From: Bradyrhizobium sp. U87765 SZCCT0048
GTDB taxonomy: Bacteria; Pseudomonadota; Alphaproteobacteria; Rhizobiales; Xanthobacteraceae
NCBI RefSeq assembly: GCF_018131225.1
Contig: NZ_JAFCMM010000002.1
Span: forward strand, 1,054,001 to 1,118,000
DNA length: 64,000 nt
Direction: 5' to 3'
Shown here: positions 36,534 to 44,684 of the stretch, one piece after another
How the letters are laid out: each line of letters begins with the position of its first letter
How positions within the stretch are numbered: the stretch's first letter is position 1
Position numbers and translations under genes: made by a program
The notes under the pieces: model-generated
Database searches by the model: none
The model's input: the letters and a program-made list of their open reading frames with translations, nothing else
What the model was told of the DNA's origin: nothing

Positions 36534-36566
36534 AAAAAGCTCCGCCGGCGGACGCAGGCGGAGCTT
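36534..36566 (-). terminator. Rho-independent terminator of the phosphomannomutase gene
   Basis: Read on the minus strand, AAGCTCCGCC (36566-36557) and GGCGGAGCTT (36546-36537) make a perfect 10-bp stem with a 10-base loop, followed directly by a T-run (bases 36538-36534). It lies 33 bases after the stop of the upstream gene. The rest of the 260-base gap 36339-36598 shows no gene. Confidence 0.9.
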
Positions 36567-36598
36567 CGGGGCGATAGGTATGCGGGATGGCCGGCAGG

Positions 36599-38101
36599 TC
36601 AGATCTTCTGGTTGTATTCGCCGACCTCGGGATGGGTGCGCAGCACCGAATCCATCGCCTCGAACATGTCGCGCATGCGCTGTTCAGAGACGGGGCTCTC
36701 GACCACGACCACCAGCTCCGGCTTGTTGGACGACGCCCGCACCAGACCCCAGCTGCCGTCCTCGACCGTGACGCGGACGCCGTTGACGGTGACGAGATCG
36801 CGGATCGCCTGGCCCGCCACCTTGGCGCCCTTGGCCTTCGCATCCTCGAAATGCCGAACCACCTGCTCGACGATGCCGTACTTGGTCTCGTCGGCGCAAT
36901 GCGGCGACATGGTCGGCGACGACCAGGTCTTGGGCAGCGCGTTCTTGAGATCCGACATCTTCTTGTCGCCGGCACGGTCAAGCATCTCGCAGATCGCGAT
37001 CGCCGACACGAGGCCGTCGTCATAGCCGCGCCCGACCGGCGCGTTGAAGAAGAAGTGGCCGGACTTCTCGAACCCCGCGAGCGCCTTCAGCTCATGGGTG
37101 CGGCGCTTCATGTAGGAATGGCCGGTCTTCCAGTAGGTCGTGACCGCGCCCTGCTTCTGCAGCACCGGATCGGTGACGAACAGTCCCGTCGACTTCACGT
37201 CGACGACGAACTGCGCGTTCTTGTGCAGCGCCGACATGTCGCGCGCCAGCAGCACGCCGACCTTGTCGGCGAAGATCTCCTCGCCGGTATCGTCGACGAC
37301 GCCGCAACGGTCGCCGTCGCCGTCGAAGCCGAGGCCGACATCGGCCTTGTGTTCGAGCACGGCGTCACGGATCGCGTGCAGCATCTCCATGTCTTCCGGA
37401 TTCGGATTGTACTTCGGGAAGGTGTGGTCGAGCTCGACGTCGAGCGGGATCACCTCGCAGCCGATCGCCTCCATCACCTTGGGCGCGAACGCGCCCGCCG
37501 TGCCGTTGCCGGCGGCGACCACCACCTTGAGCTTGCGCTTGAGCTTCGGGCGGTTGGTGAGGTCGGCGATGTAGCGCGCCGGGAAATTCTCGTGGAACTG
37601 ATAGGCGCCGCCGCCCGGCGTCTTGAAGTCGGCGTTGAGCACGATCTCCTTGAGCCGCGTCATCTCGTCGGGCCCGAAGGTCAGCGGGCGGTTGGCGCCC
37701 ATCTTCACACCGGTCCAGCCATTGTCGTTGTGCGAGGCCGTGACCATCGCAACACAGGGCACGTCGAGATCGAACTGCGCGAAGTAAGCCATCGGCGTCA
37801 CGGCGAGGCCGATGTCGTGGACCTTGCAGCCAGCGGCGAGCAGACCCGAGATCAGGGCATACTTGATGGAGGCGGAGTAGCCGCGGAAATCGTGGCCGGT
37901 GACGATCTCCTGCTTCTGGCCGAGTTCGGCGATCAGGGTGCCAAGGCCCATGCCCAGGGCCTGCACCCCCATCAGGTTGATTTCCTTGCTGAACAACCAC
38001 CGCGCATCGTACTCGCGGAACCCGGTCGCCTTCACCATCGGCTCGGATTCGTAGGCGTAGGTGTTCGGGGTCAGCGCGGCTTTCGGCTTCGGAAACATCA
38101 A
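36599..38101 (-). CDS. Phosphomannomutase/phosphoglucomutase
   Basis: Alpha-D-phosphohexomutase of 500 residues, interconverting 6- and 1-phosphates of mannose and/or glucose for surface polysaccharides or glycogen. The phosphoserine loop is VTASHNDNGWTG near residue 120. The metal loop is FDGDGDRCGVVD (about 258-269). The sugar-binding loop GEKSGH-like appears as GFEKSGHFFF, and the C-terminal phosphate-binding domain has VRASSNKPELVV. All four domains are present. It ends in a strong terminator. The dual-substrate assignment rests on family similarity (ManB/AlgC type). Confidence 0.93.
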   Translation of the reverse strand: MMFPKPKAALTPNTYAYESEPMVKATGFREYDARWLFSKEINLMGVQALGMGLGTLIAELGQKQEIVTGHDFRGYSASIKYALISGLLAAGCKVHDIGLAVTPMAYFAQFDLDVPCVAMVTASHNDNGWTGVKMGANRPLTFGPDEMTRLKEIVLNADFKTPGGGAYQFHENFPARYIADLTNRPKLKRKLKVVVAAGNGTAGAFAPKVMEAIGCEVIPLDVELDHTFPKYNPNPEDMEMLHAIRDAVLEHKADVGLGFDGDGDRCGVVDDTGEEIFADKVGVLLARDMSALHKNAQFVVDVKSTGLFVTDPVLQKQGAVTTYWKTGHSYMKRRTHELKALAGFEKSGHFFFNAPVGRGYDDGLVSAIAICEMLDRAGDKKMSDLKNALPKTWSSPTMSPHCADETKYGIVEQVVRHFEDAKAKGAKVAGQAIRDLVTVNGVRVTVEDGSWGLVRASSNKPELVVVVESPVSEQRMRDMFEAMDSVLRTHPEVGEYNQKI

Positions 38102-38247
38102 AAAAGGCCTCGTGATCAGGGAAAGAAGAAGCCATAGCGGAGGTCGGAAAGTCTGAAAAGACCTTCAGTCCGCTATGGTTTCGAAAGGCGGGTCGGGATG
38201 ATGGTAGGGTTCAATTGCGGCGCAACAGGTCCGGCATCGTGACGGAT

Positions 38248-38772
38248 TTATTGCAGGACCATCTTGCCGTTGGCGAACTCGAACCGCTTGAGGCGGGAGA
38301 GATAGGACAGCCCCAGCAGGTTCTCGCTGAGGACGCCGTCCGGCAGCACCAGGGCGTCGACATCGCGCACGACGAGGCCTCCGACATCGAGGCTGGCGAG
38401 CCGGATACGCGCGCCCTTCACGGTGCCGTTGGCGGTGGTGACGGTGGCATTGTAGTCCCCGCGGGAGGGGCGCATACCGATGCGCGCCGCGTCGTTCTCG
38501 GTCAGCGCGACCACCGAGGCGCCGGTATCGACCATGAAGTTGATACGCTGTCCTTCGATGCGGCCGTCGGTCTGGAAATGACCGCGCTGGTCGCGGGGAA
38601 TCGTGACGGTGCGGTCGGCGGACCCGACCGTCTGTAATGCGGGAGCGGGCGTGGTCGCTGCCGGAGCGGCCGCGGCGCGCGCCGGCGCAGCCGACGTCAG
38701 CCGGTCGGCAACCTGTGCCATCAAGGTCCCGGCCACGATCATGATGGCGGCAAAGATGATAATGCTACGCAT
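38248..38772 (-). CDS. Retropepsin-like aspartic protease (TIGR02281 type)
   Basis: A 174-residue protein with an N-terminal membrane anchor (MRSIIIFAAIMIVAGTLMAQ), an alanine/proline-rich linker, and a single-lobe clan AA aspartic protease domain. The catalytic motif is MVDTGASVVALTENDAARIG and the second signature is LLGLSYLSRLKRFEF. It probably acts in the periplasm as a dimer; natural substrates are unknown. The preferred start gives the membrane anchor directly; an ATG 13 codons earlier is possible. It lies between pgm and hrpB on the same strand with gaps of 146 and 198 bases that contain nothing recognisable. Confidence 0.85.
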   Translation of the reverse strand: MRSIIIFAAIMIVAGTLMAQVADRLTSAAPARAAAAPAATTPAPALQTVGSADRTVTIPRDQRGHFQTDGRIEGQRINFMVDTGASVVALTENDAARIGMRPSRGDYNATVTTANGTVKGARIRLASLDVGGLVVRDVDALVLPDGVLSENLLGLSYLSRLKRFEFANGKMVLQ

Positions 38773-38970
38773 GACGCATACACCTGCCTGACCCACCCGT
38801 CGGTCGATCAAATCATGCCGGCCGCAAGGCCGCTGCTGATCACCACAGGATGCGCCTCCTATTTCGGTGAAAAGGGTGAGCGAAGCGTTAATTCCCGCGC
38901 CGGCGTAGCGGATCTCACAGGCGTCAAAGACCAGCTACGGGGCGGTCCGCATGTCGTGATCGAAACCCTT

Positions 38971-41445
38971 TTAAGTGCCGCGCGGCTTGGCGCGGCGCGT
39001 CGGCGCGGCGGACGCCGGATCCTCCGGCCAGGGATGGCGCGGATAACGGCCGCGCAGGTCCGAGCGCACGGCGGCGTAGCTGCCGCGCCAGAAGCCTGGA
39101 AGATCGCGCGTCACCTGCACCGGCCGGTGCGCCGGCGACAGCAGCTCGACCACCAGCGGCACGCGGTCCTGCGCCACCGACGGATGGCGGTTGAGGCCGA
39201 ACAGCTCCTGCAGGCGCACCGAGATCTTGGCACCCTCCTCCGCCTCGTAGTCGATCGGGATCATCGAACCGGTCGGCGCTTCGAAATGAGTCGGCGCTTC
39301 GCGGTCGAGCCGTCCACGATCCTGCCACGGCAGCAGGTTCATCACCGCGTCCGACAGATCACCCGCGGACAGCTGCGACAGCGCGGTCTTGTCGAACAGC
39401 GCCGGCACCAGCCAGTCGTCGCGGCGTGCGGCGAGCGCCGTGTCCGAGAGGTCCGGCCACTCGTCCGGCGCCGCGGCACGCAGGAACATCACCCGGTCGC
39501 GCCACTGCTTGAGCGGCTTGGACCATGGCAACCGATCGAGCCCACGATCGATCAGCCCCTGCGCCAGCACCGTGGCGCTCTCCGCCGACGGCGTGATCGA
39601 CAGCGGCTGCTCCGACAGCACGATGGCATGCAGGCGGGTGCGGCGGCGCGCCCGCAGCGCCGCGGCATTGCGGTCGAACGTGATCTCGTCGTCGGTGGTG
39701 ATATGGCCGGCGAACTGCGCTTCGATCTCGGCAAGCGTAATCTGCGCCGCCAGCAGGATGCGTCCCTGCGCCGCAGTGCCGGTCAGCTCGGCGACAGCGA
39801 CGAACGGCGCACGCGCCAGCGCCGACGTCGGCTCGATCGCCGCGCCGCGGCCGTTGGCGAGCACGAAGCTGCCATTGCCGCGGTTGCGCGCGACACGGTC
39901 GGGAAAGGCCAGCGCCAGCATCACACCGGTCGACGGCGGCGACAGATCCGGCGCATCCCCCTCCGTCGCGGCGACCTGCCCGGCCCAGCGCTCGGCCAGC
40001 TGGCGTGCCTGCGCGGCGCGCGGCGAGCGGTCACGGCGGAACTGATCGCGCCGCGCCTCGAGGTCGACGCTGTCGCCGCCGAGCCCACGCTCGGTCAGGA
40101 TCGCGGCGATGGCCGCGGCCTCGGCGCCGCCACCCAGGCGATGGGAATCCACGATCATGCGCGCGAGGCGCGGCGGCAGAGCCAGCGCGCGCAGGCTCTT
40201 GCCCTCGGCGGTGATCCGGCCATCGCCATCGAGCGCGTCGAGTTCTTCCAGCAGAGCCCGCGCCTCGCTCAGCGCCGGCGCCGGCGGCGGATCGAGGAAG
40301 GCGAGCTGGCCGGGATCGCGCACGCCCCACTGGGCGAGATCGAGCAGCAGCGGCGACAGGTCCGACGACAGGATCTCCGGCCGCGTATACGGCTCGAAGG
40401 ACGCGGTCTGCGGCTCGTCCCACAGGCGGTAGCATACACCTGGCTCGGTGCGGCCGGCGCGGCCGCGCCGCTGGTCGACCGCGGCGCGCGACGCGCGCAC
40501 GGTTTCGAGCCGTGTCAGGCCGATATCCGGCTCGTAGCGCGGCACGCGCGCGAGCCCGCAATCGACCACGATGCGCACGCCCTCAATGGTCAGCGACGTC
40601 TCGGCGATCGAGGTCGCCAGCACCACCTTGCGGCTGCCCCTGGGCGCCGGCGCGATGGCACGGTCCTGCGCCGCGGCTTCCATGGCGCCGAACAGCGGCA
40701 CCACCTCGATGCTCGCGTCATGAATGCGCTCGGACAGCATGGTCTGGGTGCGACGGATCTCGGCCGCGCCGGGCAGGAACGCCAGCACCGAACCGGTGTC
40801 GGCACGCAGTGCCGCGGCGATCGCGTCCGCCATCTGCCGCTCGATGGTGAGGTCGGTCTTGCGGCCGAGATAGCGCGTCTCCACCGGGAAGGCGCGCCCC
40901 TCGCTCTCCACCACTGGCGCGTCGCCGAGCAGCCTCGCGACCCGCGCGCCGTCGAGCGTCGCCGACATCACGAGAATGCGCAGGTCCTCACGCAGGCCCT
41001 GCTGCGCGTCGCGCGCCAGCGCGAGGCCGAGGTCGGCGTCGAGCGAACGTTCGTGAAACTCATCGAACAGCACCGCGGCGATGCCCGACAGCTCGGGATC
41101 GTCGAGGATCTGCCGGGTGAAGATGCCTTCCGTGACCACCTCGATCCGGGTGCGCCGCGACACCTTGGAGCCGAAGCGCACGCGATAGCCGACGGTGTCG
41201 CCGACCTTCTCGCCCAGCGTCTTCGCCATGCGCTCGGCGCTGGCCCGCGCGGCGATCCGCCGCGGCTCCAGCACGACGATCTTGCGCTCGCCGACCCACG
41301 GCGCATCGAGCAGCGCCAGCGGCACCCGCGTCGTCTTGCCGGCGCCGGGCGGGGCCACCAGCACGGCGGCGCTGCGCGCGGCGAGCGCCGCGGCGAGATC
41401 GCCGAGCACGGCGTCGATGGGAAGGGGACTGTCGAAAGTGCGCAA
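38971..41445 (-). CDS. hrpB: ATP-dependent helicase HrpB
   Basis: DExH-box helicase of 824 residues, the usual HrpB length. Motif I is APPGAGKTTRVPLALL, motif II is DEFHER, motif III is SATLDG and motif VI is QRRGRAGRTEPGVCYRLW. The HA2 and HrpB-specific C-terminal domains follow (YPRHPWPEDP near the end). The cellular substrate is not established; related proteins remodel RNA. It is divergent from the acyltransferase gene with a 150-base spacer. Confidence 0.95.
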   Translation of the reverse strand: MRTFDSPLPIDAVLGDLAAALAARSAAVLVAPPGAGKTTRVPLALLDAPWVGERKIVVLEPRRIAARASAERMAKTLGEKVGDTVGYRVRFGSKVSRRTRIEVVTEGIFTRQILDDPELSGIAAVLFDEFHERSLDADLGLALARDAQQGLREDLRILVMSATLDGARVARLLGDAPVVESEGRAFPVETRYLGRKTDLTIERQMADAIAAALRADTGSVLAFLPGAAEIRRTQTMLSERIHDASIEVVPLFGAMEAAAQDRAIAPAPRGSRKVVLATSIAETSLTIEGVRIVVDCGLARVPRYEPDIGLTRLETVRASRAAVDQRRGRAGRTEPGVCYRLWDEPQTASFEPYTRPEILSSDLSPLLLDLAQWGVRDPGQLAFLDPPPAPALSEARALLEELDALDGDGRITAEGKSLRALALPPRLARMIVDSHRLGGGAEAAAIAAILTERGLGGDSVDLEARRDQFRRDRSPRAAQARQLAERWAGQVAATEGDAPDLSPPSTGVMLALAFPDRVARNRGNGSFVLANGRGAAIEPTSALARAPFVAVAELTGTAAQGRILLAAQITLAEIEAQFAGHITTDDEITFDRNAAALRARRRTRLHAIVLSEQPLSITPSAESATVLAQGLIDRGLDRLPWSKPLKQWRDRVMFLRAAAPDEWPDLSDTALAARRDDWLVPALFDKTALSQLSAGDLSDAVMNLLPWQDRGRLDREAPTHFEAPTGSMIPIDYEAEEGAKISVRLQELFGLNRHPSVAQDRVPLVVELLSPAHRPVQVTRDLPGFWRGSYAAVRSDLRGRYPRHPWPEDPASAAPTRRAKPRGT

Positions 41446-41595
41446 GTCGGGAACCGTGGCTCTGCAGCATCGGCATGGTTAACGGGGCGGGCTGCGGCAG
41501 CCTCATACCAGAGGGCCGCCGCGCTGGCGAGCGATGCTGGCACAGCGCTTGTATCCATAAAGGGAGCGGAAACCCCTGTGGGCGATAGTGACACC

Positions 41596-42672
41596 ATGGC
41601 GGCACAGAACGGCACATCGATGGCTCAGGACGGAACGGCCGCTTCGGGCGCGCCGCGGATCGACTTCGTCGACTATGCCAAGGGCATCTGCATTATCATG
41701 GTGGTGATGATGCACTCGACCCTCGGCGTCGAGGCGGCTGCGGGCCGCGAGGGCTTCATGCACCTCGTGGTGGCGTTCGCCAAACCATTCCGGATGCCCG
41801 ATTTCTTTCTGATCTCCGGCCTGTTCCTGGCGCGGGTGATCGACCGCGACTGGCGCACCTATCTCGACCGCAAGGTGGTGCACTTCGCCTATTTCTACGT
41901 GCTGTGGATGGCGATCCAGTTCGCGATCAAGGCGCCGGTGTTCGCCGCCGAGCAGGGCTGGGCCCATGTCGGCCTGCTCTATCTCGAGACCTTCATCGAG
42001 CCGTTCGGCACGCTGTGGTTCATCTACCTGCTGCCGATCTTCTTCGTCGTCACCAAGCTGACGCGACGGGTGCCGCCGATCGTGGTCTGGGCGATTGCCG
42101 CCGGCCTCGAGATGATGCACATCCCGCACACCGGCTCGACCATCATCGACGAGTTCGCCGCGCGCTTCGTCTACTTCTATTCCGGCTACCTGTTCGCCAA
42201 CTACGTCTTCGCGCTATCGGATGCAGCGCGCCGCCACAGCGGCCTCGCGCTGCTCGGCCTCGGGGTATGGGCGCTCGCCGACGCCGGCCTGGTGTATGCC
42301 GGCGTCAGCGAATGGCCGCTGATCTCGCTGGTGCTCGGCTATGCCGGCGCCTGCGCGATCATCGTGATCGGCACCCTGCTCGCCAAGGTGCGCTGGCTCG
42401 ACGCGCTGCGCTATTGCGGCGAGCACTCCATCGTCATCTATCTCGGCTTCTTCCTGCCGATGGCCGCGTCGCGGACGCTGCTGCTCAAGACCGGCCTGAT
42501 CGCCGATATCGGCGTCGTGGCGCTGCTGGTCAACGTCGCCGGCGTTCTCGGCGCCCTGGCGATGTGGTGGGCCGTGCGCGGCACCCGCCTCAACTTCCTG
42601 TACGAGCGCCCCGACCGCTTCTGGATTGCGCCGCGGACACTCCGCCGCCCGACGCTGCAGGCGGCGGAATGA
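41596..42672 (+). CDS. Acyltransferase family 3 membrane protein
   Basis: Integral membrane protein of about 358 residues with ten predicted spans. The N-terminal motif RIDFVDYAKGICIIMVVMMHS carries the conserved histidine of Acyl_transf_3 enzymes, which O-acylate surface glycans or lipids. PFRMPDFFLISGLFLARV follows. The forward frame is open far upstream as the mirror of hrpB, so the true start is the ATG at 41596 (or 41620). It converges with a quinone oxidoreductase, with 13 bases between them. The acceptor molecule is unknown. Confidence 0.88.
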   Translation: MAAQNGTSMAQDGTAASGAPRIDFVDYAKGICIIMVVMMHSTLGVEAAAGREGFMHLVVAFAKPFRMPDFFLISGLFLARVIDRDWRTYLDRKVVHFAYFYVLWMAIQFAIKAPVFAAEQGWAHVGLLYLETFIEPFGTLWFIYLLPIFFVVTKLTRRVPPIVVWAIAAGLEMMHIPHTGSTIIDEFAARFVYFYSGYLFANYVFALSDAARRHSGLALLGLGVWALADAGLVYAGVSEWPLISLVLGYAGACAIIVIGTLLAKVRWLDALRYCGEHSIVIYLGFFLPMAASRTLLLKTGLIADIGVVALLVNVAGVLGALAMWWAVRGTRLNFLYERPDRFWIAPRTLRRPTLQAAE

Positions 42673-42685
42673 TCCGCCTCACGCG

Positions 42686-43663
42686 TTACGGCACGAGGTA
42701 GAGCGCGCCGCTGGTACGGCCTGCCTCCAGCTCGCCCTGTGCCTTCGCCGCCTCGTCGAGGCGGTAGGCGACGCCTTCTCCCGGCAGGATGCCGGCCTCC
42801 ATCGCCGCCAGCACGGCCTCGGCGGCGCGGCGATACTCCATGGCGTTGTTCATGTAGGCCAGCACGCTGGGACGCGCCAGCATCAGGCTGCGCCGCGGCC
42901 CGAGCTCGCTGACATCGACCGGCGGGATTGCCCCGGCGCTCTGGCCGATGCTCGCGACCACGCCGAACGGACGGACGCAGGCGAACGTCCGCGCAAGCGT
43001 GCTGCCACCGACGCCGTCGAACGCGACATCCACACCGCGCCCGCCGGTGATGTCGGCGACATGCGCGCCGAAGTCGGCGTCGCGGCCGACGATGACATGC
43101 TGCGCCCCCGCCGTGCGCGCCAGCGCCGCCTTGGCCTCCGACCCAACCGTGCCGATGACCGTGGCGCCGAGATGCACCGCCCAGCGGGTGAGGAGCTGGC
43201 CGAGGCCGCCCGCCGCGCTGTGCGCCAGCACCCATGTGCCGGAGCCGACCGGATAGACCTTGTGCAGCAGCATGTGCGCGGTGATGCCCTTGACGAACAC
43301 CGAGGCGACACGCGCGTCCGACAGCGCCGCCGGCAGCCGGATGCCGCGCCACGCCGGCAGGTTGCGCTCGGCGGCATAGGCCCCGACAGGCGCGCCCGCA
43401 TAGGCGATGCGGTCGCCGACCGCGAGCGTCGTCACGCCATCGCCGATGGCCGACACCAGGCCGACGCCCTCGATGCCGGGAATGCCGGCCGGCGGCATCG
43501 GATACAGCCCGGCGCGCTGGTAGATGTCGACGAAGTTGACACCGATGGCCGTCTGGCGGACGCGGATTTCATCGGCGGCGGGCGGTGCCAGCGCGACCTC
43601 GGCGACCTCGAACTGTTCGATACCGCCGGGCGCCCTCACCCGAACGATCTTCGTCATGACCAT
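42686..43663 (-). CDS. Zinc-free quinone oxidoreductase (MDR family)
   Basis: NADPH-dependent medium-chain reductase of 325 residues, like QorA. GVNFVDIYQRAGLYP near residue 42 and GIEGVGLVSAIGDGV match quinone reductases. HSAAGGLGQLLTRWAVHLGATVIGTV is the nucleotide-binding loop, and no structural zinc cysteines are present. AAGGAG lies 7 bases before the ATG at 43663. It is divergent from a LysR gene with a 101-base shared spacer that contains a dyad, so it is likely the regulator's target. Confidence 0.92.
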   Translation of the reverse strand: MVMTKIVRVRAPGGIEQFEVAEVALAPPAADEIRVRQTAIGVNFVDIYQRAGLYPMPPAGIPGIEGVGLVSAIGDGVTTLAVGDRIAYAGAPVGAYAAERNLPAWRGIRLPAALSDARVASVFVKGITAHMLLHKVYPVGSGTWVLAHSAAGGLGQLLTRWAVHLGATVIGTVGSEAKAALARTAGAQHVIVGRDADFGAHVADITGGRGVDVAFDGVGGSTLARTFACVRPFGVVASIGQSAGAIPPVDVSELGPRRSLMLARPSVLAYMNNAMEYRRAAEAVLAAMEAGILPGEGVAYRLDEAAKAQGELEAGRTSGALYLVP

Positions 43664-43715
43664 GGCTCGTCTCCTTGTTCCGCTCGTTGCAACAAGGACT
43701 ATGGCGACGGCCCCG

Positions 43716-43737
43716 GATATGCGAAATTCCCCATATC
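43716..43737. promoter_or_regulatory. Dyad between quinone reductase and LysR genes
   Basis: GATATG (43716-43721) and CATATC (43732-43737) are perfect complements separated by 10 bases, located midway in the divergent spacer. Size and spacing suit a LysR-type recognition site, though the exact T-N11-A form is off by one base. Confidence 0.45.
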
Positions 43738-43764
43738 TGCATCTTCCATGTGAGATTTTGCACA

Positions 43765-44616
43765 ATGCCCGACTGGGAGGACCTGCGCCATTTCGCGGCG
43801 TTCGCGCGCGAGGGCACGTTGTCGGCGGCGGCCCGCGCGCTCGGCGTCGATCACGCTACTGTGGCACGGCGGATCGTTGCGCTCGAAGCCTCCACCGGGC
43901 TGAAGCTGGTCGACCGCCGGGCGCGAACCACGACATTGACCGATGACGGACGGCGCATCGCCACCGCCGCCGCACCGATGGAGGAAGCCGCGTTCGCGGT
44001 CGGCCGCGCCGCCCGGGCGGCCCAGCCCGGCGTCGACGGCGAAGTGACCATCAGCGCGCCGCCGACCTTCGCCAGCGCGGTGATCGCTCCACGCCTCATC
44101 CAACTGCGGCAGCGCCACCCTGGCATCCGCATCAAGCTGATCGGCGAAAAGCGCCGCGCGTCTCTCAGCCGTCGCGAGGCGGATGTGGCGCTGCGGCTGC
44201 TGCGCCCGGTCGAGAGCGGACTGTTCGTGCGGCGCCTCGGCAGCTTCGGCTTCAGCCTCTATGCCACGCCGGCCTATCTCAAGGACACGCCGCCGCATGC
44301 CTTCGCGTTCATCGGCTACGACGCCACCATGGCGGACTCGCCCCAGGAGGTCTGGTTGCGCACCATCGTCGGCGACCGCGAGGTGGTGTTGCGCACCAAC
44401 GACCTGGAAACCCAGATCGCCGCCGCGCGTTCCGGCCTCGGTATCGCCGCGCTACCCCACTATCTCGGCGACGGCGACGCCTGCCTGCAGCGCCATGCGG
44501 TGACACAAAGGCCGATCCGCCGCGACGTCTGGCTGCTGGTGCACCGCGACCTGCGCCAGGTCCCCGCCGTGCGTGCGGTGATGACGTTTCTCGGCGAGTG
44601 CATGAACGGCGGATGA
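43765..44616 (+). CDS. LysR-family transcriptional regulator
   Basis: A 283-residue regulator with the helix-turn-helix WEDLRHFAAFAREGTLSAAARALGVDHATVARRI and an effector domain (EVTISAPPTFASAVIAPRL ... GLGIAALPHYLGDG). The VDHATVARRI recognition helix is the subtype often found beside oxidoreductases. The frame is open 30 codons earlier, but the conserved domain begins at MPDWEDL. It presumably controls the divergent quinone reductase. Confidence 0.92.
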   Translation: MPDWEDLRHFAAFAREGTLSAAARALGVDHATVARRIVALEASTGLKLVDRRARTTTLTDDGRRIATAAAPMEEAAFAVGRAARAAQPGVDGEVTISAPPTFASAVIAPRLIQLRQRHPGIRIKLIGEKRRASLSRREADVALRLLRPVESGLFVRRLGSFGFSLYATPAYLKDTPPHAFAFIGYDATMADSPQEVWLRTIVGDREVVLRTNDLETQIAAARSGLGIAALPHYLGDGDACLQRHAVTQRPIRRDVWLLVHRDLRQVPAVRAVMTFLGECMNGG

Positions 44617-44684
44617 CAAAAATTCCGGTGCGCAGCCGCGCCGGAACAGGTGTCATCGCGGGCAAAACTCCCTACATTGCCGCC

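Noticed and set aside
38815..41595. Forward frame extending the acyltransferase upstream to a 1285-codon protein
   Set aside because: This part is the codon-register mirror of hrpB. The acyltransferase begins at the ATG 41596, where its conserved first membrane motif follows at once.
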